This document shows positions 8,389 to 15,817 of a DNA stretch of 64,000 nucleotides, one piece after another; the stretch's first letter is position 1, and each line of letters starts with the position of its first letter. The stretch comes from Vibrio cyclitrophicus. GTDB lineage: Bacteria > Pseudomonadota > Gammaproteobacteria > Enterobacterales > Vibrionaceae. The notes beneath the pieces are model-generated. The model made no database searches. It saw nothing but the letters and a program-made list of their open reading frames with translations, and had not been told where the DNA came from. Both the position numbers and the translations under genes were made by a program. The stretch covers positions 3,348,001 to 3,412,000 of the forward strand of contig CP065366.1 in NCBI GenBank assembly GCA_023206055.1, given 5' to 3'.

Positions 8389-9393
8389 TTACACTAACGC
8401 AGTTAATGGTGCAAAACCATAACGTAAATTTAAACACTGCATCGCTTGGCTAGATGCACCCTTTAATAAGTTATCAATCGCTGAAACAACGATGATGTGC
8501 TGACCTTGAACCTTCCAACCTAAGTCACAAAAAGGCGTCTGTTCTACATCTTGAATTCTTGGCAATGTCTCTTCGAGTAATCTCACTGCTGGCTTACCTT
8601 GATAAGCTTGCTCAAAGGCATCTTGTATCTGTTGTTCTGTCACACCTTCAGCTAGTTTCATGGTGATGGTCGCCAAAATGCCACGCTTAAAGTTGCCGAG
8701 GTGTGGAGTGAAAATCACATCACATCCTAAATGTGCGGCCATTTCAGGTTGATGACGGTGATTAAATACGCCATAAGCTTGCAGGCTTACTTCACAGAAG
8801 CTGTTGACCATAGTCGCCTTGCGACCTGCACCAGTAACGCCACTGGTTGCGTTAATCACTGGCCATTGGTTTTCATCCAGTAACTTTGCTTCAACCAAAG
8901 GCTTAATCGCCAGTTGTGATGCAGTTGGGTAACAACCCGCGACAGCGACAAGCTGAGCTTCTTTGATTTCTTGTTCGTTCCATTCAGCTAAACCGTAAGC
9001 CGCTTTGTCTAGCCATTGTTCGTGTTGATGTTCAAAACCGTAAAACTCTTGATAGAAATTTTCACCTTTAACTCTGAATGCACCCGATAGGTCGAACACT
9101 TGGCAATCGTTCTCTAGAAAGATTGGCGCTAGGTCGTGACTTACTTCGTGTGCAGTGGCTAAGAAAATCACATCAGACTGCTTTGCCACTTCTTCTGGAT
9201 TCGTTAATGGTTGTACTGGCATATCAATCAAGCCAGCTAACTTACCGTGCAATGCCGCAATAGGTTTACCTGCGTCTACACTATTGGCTGAGACATATAA
9301 ACCTGATAGCGTGAGCTCAGGGTGTCTTTTTATCATTAGAGCCAGTTCTGCTCCTGTGTAGCCGCTTGCGCCAATGATCGTGGTTTTCAACAT
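8389..9393 (-). CDS. argC: N-acetyl-gamma-glutamyl-phosphate reductase
   Basis: This 334-aa NADPH-dependent reductase of the third arginine step has the N-terminal Rossmann motif IIGASGYTGAELA, catalytic Cys in VAVAGCYPTASQLA and the HRHQPEM segment. It is first gene of the argCBGHA series and divergent from argE, the typical gammaproteobacterial layout. Confidence 0.97.
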   Translation of the reverse strand: MLKTTIIGASGYTGAELALMIKRHPELTLSGLYVSANSVDAGKPIAALHGKLAGLIDMPVQPLTNPEEVAKQSDVIFLATAHEVSHDLAPIFLENDCQVFDLSGAFRVKGENFYQEFYGFEHQHEQWLDKAAYGLAEWNEQEIKEAQLVAVAGCYPTASQLAIKPLVEAKLLDENQWPVINATSGVTGAGRKATMVNSFCEVSLQAYGVFNHRHQPEMAAHLGCDVIFTPHLGNFKRGILATITMKLAEGVTEQQIQDAFEQAYQGKPAVRLLEETLPRIQDVEQTPFCDLGWKVQGQHIIVVSAIDNLLKGASSQAMQCLNLRYGFAPLTALV

Positions 9394-9474
9394 CTCAACA
9401 CATCCATTCTTGAGGTAAGTTATATTTCAAATTTGACTATTCATACTTAATTTTTAGCTTTATTTGATTTCTTA

Positions 9475-9499
9475 TGCATTAAATATGATTTAATATGTG
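9475..9499. promoter_or_regulatory. Possible ArgR (ARG box) region
   Basis: The argC-argE spacer contains two overlapping imperfect matches to TGAATnnnnATTCA (TGCATTAAATATGA and TGATTTAATATGTG). ArgR control of divergent argE/argCBGH is established in relatives, but the match here is poor, so the placement is tentative. Confidence 0.3.
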
Positions 9500-9546
9500 T
9501 TTTACCGACTTATGGTTTTCCTGTCAATAGTAGAAGTGAAGTTATT

Positions 9547-10683
9547 ATGCAATTACCGAGTTTTCTTGAGGTCTATAAAGGCCTGATTTCCACCGACTCC
9601 ATTAGCTCGACCGATCCAAGCTGGGATCATGGCAACGAGAAAGTGATCGAAAAAATGGCTCAATGGTTTAAAGACGTAGGCTTTAGCGTTGAGGTGGTAG
9701 AGGTCGAACCCGGCAAGCATAATATGGTCGCAAAGATGGGTTCTGGTGAAGGGGGCTTATTGCTTGCAGGACACAGTGATACCGTGCCATTCGATGAAGG
9801 ACGTTGGAACTTCGCCCCTCACGCACTGACAGAGCACAACAACCGCTTCTACGGATTGGGCACCGCCGACATGAAAGGCTTTTTCGCTTTCGTTTATGAA
9901 GCTGCGAAGAAGATGGATTGGAGCAAGCAAACCAAGCCGCTTTATGTATTAGCAACCTGTGACGAAGAAACCACTATGCTGGGTGCTCGTCATTTCACTG
10001 AAAATGCACCGTTTAAACCGGACTACTGCATTATTGGTGAGCCAACCAGCCTTGTACCTATTCGTGGTCATAAAGGCCATGTCGCCAATGCCGTGCGAGT
10101 AACGGGTAAATCAGGTCACTCTTCAGATCCCGCTTTAGGTGTCAACGCTATCGAGATCATGCATGAAGTGTTATTTGCTTTAATGCAGCTGCGTGACAAG
10201 TTAGTCAAAGAGTATCATCACCCAGGTTTTGCGATTCCAAGCCCGACCCTAAACCTTGGTCATATCCACGGTGGCGACAGCGCTAACCGTATCTGTGGTT
10301 GTTGTGAACTGCACTATGATGTTCGTCCTTTACCAGGCATCAGCTTAGATGGCTTGGATAACATGCTGCGTAGCGCACTGAAAGAAGTAGAAGCAAAATG
10401 GCCGGGCAGAATTGAGATTACACCACTACACGAACCTATCCCGGGTTACGAGTGCCAACACGACCATCCATTTATCGGAGGCATGGAATCCGTTTGCGAA
10501 ACTGAATCACAAACCGTGAACTATTGTACGGAAGCTCCTTTCCTTCAAGAACTTTGCCCAACCTTAGTTCTGGGTCCGGGCTCAATCGACCAAGCTCACC
10601 AACCGGATGAGTTCTTAAGCTTCGATTTTATTGACCCAACAATTGATGTTCTGAGTAAATCTATCCGTAAATATTGTTTCTAA
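9547..10683 (+). CDS. argE: Acetylornithine deacetylase
   Basis: This 378-aa M20-family metallohydrolase releases ornithine from N-acetylornithine. Metal ligands are visible in AGHSDTVPFD (His, with catalytic Asp) and LGTADMKG. The catalytic glutamate is in TCDEETTMLGA and the dimerisation His in KGHVANAV. Its divergence from argCBGHA and the presence of NAGS activity in ArgHA indicate the linear acetyl pathway. Confidence 0.96.
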   Translation: MQLPSFLEVYKGLISTDSISSTDPSWDHGNEKVIEKMAQWFKDVGFSVEVVEVEPGKHNMVAKMGSGEGGLLLAGHSDTVPFDEGRWNFAPHALTEHNNRFYGLGTADMKGFFAFVYEAAKKMDWSKQTKPLYVLATCDEETTMLGARHFTENAPFKPDYCIIGEPTSLVPIRGHKGHVANAVRVTGKSGHSSDPALGVNAIEIMHEVLFALMQLRDKLVKEYHHPGFAIPSPTLNLGHIHGGDSANRICGCCELHYDVRPLPGISLDGLDNMLRSALKEVEAKWPGRIEITPLHEPIPGYECQHDHPFIGGMESVCETESQTVNYCTEAPFLQELCPTLVLGPGSIDQAHQPDEFLSFDFIDPTIDVLSKSIRKYCF

Positions 10684-10699
10684 ATCCGAACATTCACAT

Positions 10700-10725
10700 A
10701 AAAGCCACCCTAAAAAGTGGCTTTT
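10700..10725 (+). terminator. Terminator of argE
   Basis: The stem AAAAGCCAC / GTGGCTTTT with an 8-nt loop and T tract lies 17 bp after the stop. Confidence 0.85.
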
Positions 10726-10928
10726 ATTCTGCTATCCCTGATATAGCCTCAATCTTGTAATTAAATTTCACTTTTTCTCTAAGTTTTGAAAAATTTACTT
10801 CTCCCGCATTTTTAAACCTAATAATTGCAAACTTAGAATGCTTTATTTGACTAGATACAGCAGTTTTCGCTAGATTGTGTACTTAACAAGGAACAATGGA
10901 TGTAATTTTTTTACGAGGCAGGATGACA

Positions 10929-13559
10929 ATGAACGAGAAATACGCCGCTCTCAAGAGTAACGTAAGCATGCTGGGACGCTTGCTAGGTAACACAATCCAA
11001 GATGCACATGGTGACGTTATCTTAGAGAAAGTGGAGACTATCCGTAAACTTTCCAAATCCGCCCGCGCAGGCAACAAAGCTGACCGTGACAGCCTAGTTG
11101 AAGAAATCAAAAACCTGCCGAACGAACAACTCACTCCTGTTGCTCGTGCATTTAACCAATTTCTCAACCTCACCAATATGGCAGAGCAGTACCACACCAT
11201 CTCTCGCCACTGTGAGGAGCATGTTTGCGAACCAGACGTGCTGCAATCTCTATTTTCCAAATTAAACCAGAATGACATCAGCAAGCTAGACGCGGCTCAA
11301 GCCGTTCGCGACCTGAACATTGAACTCGTTCTGACTGCACACCCAACAGAAATCACTCGTCGTACCATGATCAACAAGCTGGTTAAGATCAACGAGTGTC
11401 TGTCTAAATTAGAATTAAGCGACCTATCACACAAAGAGCGTGTGAAAACCGAACGTCGCCTGGAGCAACTTATCGCTCAAGGTTGGCACTCAGATGTGAT
11501 TCGTCAGCAACGCCCTACGCCACTTGATGAAGCTAAATGGGGCTTTGCAGTTGTTGAGAACTCGCTTTGGGAAGCTGTGCCAGATTTCCTACGTGAAATG
11601 GACGGCCGACTAAAAGGCTACCTTGGTGAAGGCCTGCCAATTGATGCACGCCCGGTACACTTCTCATCTTGGATGGGCGGTGACCGCGATGGTAATCCAT
11701 TTGTAACGCACACCATCACCAAAGAAGTGCTGCGCCTATCTCGCTGGAAAGCCGCTGACCTGTACCTAGGTGACGTAAACGAGCTGATTACCGAACTGTC
11801 GATGACTAAGTGTAATGATGCCGTTCGTGAGCTAGCGGGTGACGAGCACGAAGCTTACCGTGCAATCCTAAAGAGCCTACGTACTCTGCTGAACAACACG
11901 CTAGAAGTGCTTGATGCGAAACTGCACGACGCTGAAGTACCGAAGAAAGAAACACTACAGAACATCGACCAACTTTGGACTCCGCTTTACGCGTGTTACC
12001 AATCGCTGCACGAATGTGGCATGGGCGTAATCGCAGACGGTTCTCTACTTGATACCCTGCGTCGCCTGAAAGCATTCGGTGTGCACTTGGTTCGTCTCGA
12101 TGTTCGTCAAGAAAGTACACGTCACTCAGATGTGCTGTCTGAACTGACTCGCTACCTAGGCATTGGCGATTACGACCAGTGGAGTGAGCAAGACAAGGTT
12201 GCTTTCTTAACTAATGAATTAAGCTCAAAACGCCCGCTGCTACCACGCGACTGGGAGCCATCTGAACAGGTCAAAGAGGTTTTAGACACCTGTAAAGTGG
12301 TTGCTGCTCAACCTCGTGAAGCCTTCGGTGCTTACGTGATTTCTATGGCTCGTACTGCATCAGATGTACTGGCTGTTCACTTGCTGCTACAAGAATGTGG
12401 TTGCCCGTACCGCATGGACGTATGTCCTCTGTTCGAAACGCTAGACGACTTGAACAACTCAGAAGCGGTAATGAAACAGTTAATGAGCATCGACTTGTAC
12501 CGTGGCTTTATCCAGAACCACCAAATGGTGATGATTGGATATTCTGACTCAGCGAAAGATGCCGGCGTAATGTCTGCAGGTTGGGCTCAGTACGACGCGA
12601 TGGACAAACTGGTTAAGGTTTGTGACGAAGAAGGCATCGAACTGACTCTATTCCACGGCCGTGGCGGTACAGTTGGTCGTGGTGGTGCTCCAGCGCACGC
12701 AGCCCTTCTTTCTCAACCACCTAAGAGCTTGAAAGGCGGCTTACGTGTAACTGAGCAAGGCGAAATGATCCGCTTTAAGCTTGGCTTGCCAGATGTTGCC
12801 GTAAACAGCTTCAACCTATACGCAAGTGCGATTCTAGAAGCGAACCTTCTGCCGCCACCTGAACCAAAACAAGAATGGCGCGACCTAATGGAAGTGCTGT
12901 CTCAAGTCTCTTGTGAGGCTTACCGTAACGTGGTTCGCGGTGAAGAGAAATTCGTACCTTACTTCCGTCAAGCTACGCCAGAGCTAGAGTTAGGCAAATT
13001 GCCCCTCGGTTCTCGCCCTGCGAAACGTAACCCGAACGGTGGCGTAGAAAGCTTGCGTGCGATTCCATGGATCTTCTCATGGAGCCAAAACCGTTTGGTA
13101 CTTCCAGCATGGTTAGGCGCAGGTGAAGCCATTCAATACTCAGTAGACCAAGGCCATCAAGCGCTACTTGAAGAAATGTGTCGTGAGTGGCCATTCTTCT
13201 CAACTCGTCTGGGTATGTTGGAAATGGTGTACTCAAAGTGCAACATGGAAATTGCCAAGTACTACGACCAACGTCTTGTTGATGAAGAGCTATTACCTCT
13301 GGGTGAGTTACTGCGTGAACAGCTACAAAAAGACATCAAAGCAGTACTGAATGTAGAAAATAACGAGAACTTGATGCAGAGCGACCCTTGGGGGCTTGAG
13401 TCAATTCGCCTACGTAACATCTACGTTGAGCCACTAAACATGCTTCAAGCAGAGCTGCTTTACCGTACTCGTAAGTGTGAAACACCACCAGCAGAGCTAG
13501 AAGAAGCGCTAATGGTGACGATTGCAGGCATTGCAGCAGGTATGCGAAACACTGGTTAA
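10929..13559 (+). CDS. ppc: Phosphoenolpyruvate carboxylase
   Basis: This 876-aa enzyme carboxylates PEP to oxaloacetate. Hallmarks are LTAHPTEITRR (catalytic His), FSSWMGGDRDGNPFVT, GYSDSAKDAG and the glycine-rich FHGRGGTVGRGG. The C-terminus ends MRNTG, as in the family. The start at 10929 (MNEKYAALKSNVSMLG) aligns with E. coli MNEQYSALRSNVSMLG and has GAGG upstream. An in-frame ATG at 10923 and an upstream reading from 10896 are less likely. Confidence 0.97.
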   Translation: MNEKYAALKSNVSMLGRLLGNTIQDAHGDVILEKVETIRKLSKSARAGNKADRDSLVEEIKNLPNEQLTPVARAFNQFLNLTNMAEQYHTISRHCEEHVCEPDVLQSLFSKLNQNDISKLDAAQAVRDLNIELVLTAHPTEITRRTMINKLVKINECLSKLELSDLSHKERVKTERRLEQLIAQGWHSDVIRQQRPTPLDEAKWGFAVVENSLWEAVPDFLREMDGRLKGYLGEGLPIDARPVHFSSWMGGDRDGNPFVTHTITKEVLRLSRWKAADLYLGDVNELITELSMTKCNDAVRELAGDEHEAYRAILKSLRTLLNNTLEVLDAKLHDAEVPKKETLQNIDQLWTPLYACYQSLHECGMGVIADGSLLDTLRRLKAFGVHLVRLDVRQESTRHSDVLSELTRYLGIGDYDQWSEQDKVAFLTNELSSKRPLLPRDWEPSEQVKEVLDTCKVVAAQPREAFGAYVISMARTASDVLAVHLLLQECGCPYRMDVCPLFETLDDLNNSEAVMKQLMSIDLYRGFIQNHQMVMIGYSDSAKDAGVMSAGWAQYDAMDKLVKVCDEEGIELTLFHGRGGTVGRGGAPAHAALLSQPPKSLKGGLRVTEQGEMIRFKLGLPDVAVNSFNLYASAILEANLLPPPEPKQEWRDLMEVLSQVSCEAYRNVVRGEEKFVPYFRQATPELELGKLPLGSRPAKRNPNGGVESLRAIPWIFSWSQNRLVLPAWLGAGEAIQYSVDQGHQALLEEMCREWPFFSTRLGMLEMVYSKCNMEIAKYYDQRLVDEELLPLGELLREQLQKDIKAVLNVENNENLMQSDPWGLESIRLRNIYVEPLNMLQAELLYRTRKCETPPAELEEALMVTIAGIAAGMRNTG

Positions 13560-13585
13560 TTAGTGATTCCTACTACAAAAAGAAC

Positions 13586-13611
13586 AAAAGGTCGCCACAT
13601 GCGACCTTTTT
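13586..13611 (+). terminator. Terminator of ppc
   Basis: AAAAGGTCGC-cacat-GCGACCTTTTT lies 27 bp after the ppc stop, with a T tract. Confidence 0.9.
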
Positions 13612-13762
13612 GTTTTGCATAATAACCACTAGTGAGTATTTTGTCAGTTTTTTGGGTTATTTTGTCCATGTATTCTACTTTATGCTTATTATTTAGATAT
13701 ACTACTGCTCCGCTGCGGAAACACTCCAAAAAAATAATCTGCAGCAATTTGACCAATAAACT

Positions 13763-13777
13763 GGTCAACCTAGGTGA
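13763..13777 (+). promoter_or_regulatory. Possible Qrr small-RNA pairing site in the aphA leader
   Basis: GGTCAACCTAGGTGA resembles the complement of the conserved Qrr segment TCACCTAGCCAAC; eight bases (CTAGGTGA) match without a gap. Qrr sRNAs activate aphA by pairing with its 5' leader in Vibrio. The distance of about 130 nt to the ATG needs a long leader, which I infer but cannot show. The remaining ppc-aphA spacer (13612-13908) shows no gene. Confidence 0.4.
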
Positions 13778-13908
13778 TAAACGGCTTTGTAAGGTGACAT
13801 AACCAACCGATGAGTTGGTGCTACTTAGACATAACCAATATAACGTGCCATTAGAAGCACACTTGTTGTTTAAGTATTTGTTTACTGTTTACCATTTGGA
13901 TTTCAGAC

Positions 13909-14448
13909 ATGTCATTACCACACGTAATTCTAACCGTTTTAAGTACACGCGATGCTACTGGTTACGATATCACAAAAGAATTCTCCGCAAGCATTGGTTA
14001 CTTCTGGAAAGCTAGCCATCAACAAGTTTACCGCGAGCTAAATAAAATGGCTCAGAACGACCAGGTAACTTGCGTGCTTGAGCCTCAAGAAGGCAAACCT
14101 GATCGTAAAGTTTACTCTATCACTGATGCTGGCCGTGGCGCGCTAGGTGAATGGTTTGAACAACCGACTGCACACCCAACCGTTCGTGATGAGTTCTCAG
14201 CTAAGCTAATGGCTTGTGCTGTACAACCTTCTGACGCTTACCGTGTACAACTTGCTGAGCTAGTAGAAGAGTCTCGCAAACTGGTTTCTCACTACCGTGA
14301 AATCGAAGCGGCTTACTACGCAACGCCATCAACACTAGACAAGCAAGCACGCCTTGAGCGTCTTACTCTTCGTCGTAACCTACTTATCCGTGAAGCATGG
14401 ATTGTATGGGCTGAAGAAGTACTGCTTGAACTTGGTGCTCTTGCTTAA
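13909..14448 (+). CDS. aphA: AphA, PadR-family regulator (low-cell-density master regulator)
   Basis: This 179-aa protein begins MSLPHVILTVLSTRDATGYD and is recognisably close to Vibrio AphA over its whole length. It has an N-terminal winged helix (about 1-95, with KASHQQVYRELNKM) and a C-terminal antiparallel coiled-coil dimer domain (about 110-179). AphA is the transcription factor that dominates at low cell density, activates virulence or surface genes, and is opposed by LuxR/HapR. Standing next to ppc is the known Vibrio location. It is cytosolic and DNA-binding. Confidence 0.95.
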   Translation: MSLPHVILTVLSTRDATGYDITKEFSASIGYFWKASHQQVYRELNKMAQNDQVTCVLEPQEGKPDRKVYSITDAGRGALGEWFEQPTAHPTVRDEFSAKLMACAVQPSDAYRVQLAELVEESRKLVSHYREIEAAYYATPSTLDKQARLERLTLRRNLLIREAWIVWAEEVLLELGALA

Positions 14449-14453
14449 GTTAA

Positions 14454-14509
14454 GCTAGAAGCTAGAAGCTAGAAGCTAGAAGCTAGAAGCTAGAAGCTAG
14501 AAGCTAGAA
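14454..14509. repeat. Tandem heptamer repeat (GCTAGAA) x8
   Basis: Eight perfect consecutive copies of the 7-bp unit GCTAGAA start 6 bp after the aphA stop and end just before the terminator shared with metF. The unit is not a multiple of three and the tract is noncoding. It is a slippage-prone VNTR. Any effect would be on the aphA 3' end or transcript stability. Confidence 0.95.
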
Positions 14510-14513
14510 AAGC

Positions 14514-14548
14514 AAAAGGCTTGAACTCTTAGAGTCCAAGCCTTTTTT
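14514..14548. terminator. Bidirectional terminator, aphA/metF
   Basis: The stem AAAAGGCTTG-ACTC / GAGT-CAAGCCTTTT with A and T flanks serves the convergent aphA and metF transcripts. Confidence 0.85.
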
Positions 14549-14620
14549 GTATCTATAGGATTTGAAATTTACAGCCAAAGGCTTTTCACAAGCGCTTAGG
14601 CTTTACTTCTTAGACTTTGC

Positions 14621-15520
14621 TTAAAGCGCAGCGACTTGTGGACGAACACCTAGCGTATGACAAAGTGCATAAGTCATTTCTGCACGGTTTAGCGTGTAGA
14701 AGTGGAAATCTTTCACACCTTCACGGCTCAGCGTACGAACCATATCAATGGCTTGGCTAGCACCTACTAATTGACGAGTTGTTGGATCATCATCCAAACC
14801 TTCAAACTGCTTCGCCATCCAGCCTGGTACTTTTACGTTGTTCATTGCTGCAAAGCGAGACGCTTGCTTGAAGTTAGAAACTGGCAAGATACCCGGTACA
14901 ATCTCAACATCAACGCCAGCCGCTACGCAACGGTCACGGAAACGTAGGTAGCTTTCAACATCGAAGAAGAATTGCGTAATAGCACGGTTTGCGCCCGCAT
15001 CCACTTTGCGTTTTAGGTTGATAAGGTCAGATTGAGCGCTCTTCGCTTCAGGGTGAACCTCAGGGAATGCAGCAACCGAGATATCAAAATCATGGCGCGA
15101 TTTAAGCAGTTCAACTAGGTCAGAGGCATACATCTCTGGAGCTCCACCGCCAGCAGGAATATCACCACGCAGCGCCACAATACTTTCAATACCATTTGCC
15201 CAGTAATCGTCGGCAATTTGAATCAGCTCTTCGCGGCTAGCATCAATACACGTTAAGTGTGGCGCAGCAATTAGGCCTGTTTGGTTCTTGATTTCTTTAA
15301 TGATTGAGTGGGTACGATCACGTTCACCTGAGTTTGCACCATAGGTTACTGATACAAATTTTGGTTGAAGTGTTTTAAGACGGTGAACAGAATTCCACAG
15401 TGTTTCTTCCATCTTCTCACTGCTTGGTGGAAAGAATTCAAATGACACATTGATGTTATCAGAAAGCTCAGCAATATTCTGATTTAAAGCGTCGATATGG
15501 CCTGCGTGTGTGTATCCCAT
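14621..15520 (-). CDS. metF: Methylenetetrahydrofolate reductase
   Basis: This 299-aa flavoprotein makes 5-methyl-THF for methionine synthesis. The start of the barrel VSFEFFPPSSEKMEETLW contains the catalytic Glu; SVTYGANSG, APHLTCIDAS and ALRGDIP follow as in the family. The length equals E. coli MetF (296) within a few residues. Met boxes about 50 bp upstream show control by MetJ, encoded nearby. Confidence 0.97.
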   Translation of the reverse strand: MGYTHAGHIDALNQNIAELSDNINVSFEFFPPSSEKMEETLWNSVHRLKTLQPKFVSVTYGANSGERDRTHSIIKEIKNQTGLIAAPHLTCIDASREELIQIADDYWANGIESIVALRGDIPAGGGAPEMYASDLVELLKSRHDFDISVAAFPEVHPEAKSAQSDLINLKRKVDAGANRAITQFFFDVESYLRFRDRCVAAGVDVEIVPGILPVSNFKQASRFAAMNNVKVPGWMAKQFEGLDDDPTTRQLVGASQAIDMVRTLSREGVKDFHFYTLNRAEMTYALCHTLGVRPQVAAL

Positions 15521-15569
15521 CTTACTCTCCCTGTGGCAAAAACAACCACTAAAATCTCAAATCCTTAAA

Positions 15570-15593
15570 CGACGTTTAGACGTCTATATGTCT
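15570..15593 (-). promoter_or_regulatory. MetJ operator of metF (tandem met boxes)
   Basis: Consecutive 8-bp boxes CGACGTTT, AGACGTCT (perfect consensus) and ATATGTCT lie 50-73 bp upstream of metF. Two or more adjacent boxes are required for cooperative binding of the MetJ-SAM repressor, and this arrangement satisfies that. Confidence 0.85.
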
Positions 15594-15710
15594 GTAGAAT
15601 GTATTGAATACGATTTAATGTCAACAGATCCATTATGAATTTTTCTCAAGTAGATCGTGAGTAAAACTCAAGTAGTTAGATGACTCACAAAGCAGAAATA
15701 ATGTAGAGAA

Positions 15711-15742
15711 AAGGCTGAAAAACACATCGTGCTTTCAGCCTT
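15711..15742 (-). terminator. Terminator of metL
   Basis: The stem AAGGCTGAAA / TTTCAGCCTT with a 12-nt loop lies about 75 bp past the metL stop on the reverse strand. Confidence 0.75.
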
Positions 15743-15817
15743 ATTTATCTTAGTGAATAGTATGCTATTTAGACACTAAAACAATTTATCTGAGTATTAA
15801 ACCAACCGATCTGAGTA

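Noticed and set aside
9394..9546. Strong ArgR box between argC and argE
   Set aside because: Only imperfect half-site matches were found, so it was kept as a low-confidence site and not listed as a finding.
14454..14509. Tandem repeats as a CRISPR array
   Set aside because: Units are 7 bp and contiguous with no spacers, and no cas genes are present; it is a simple VNTR.
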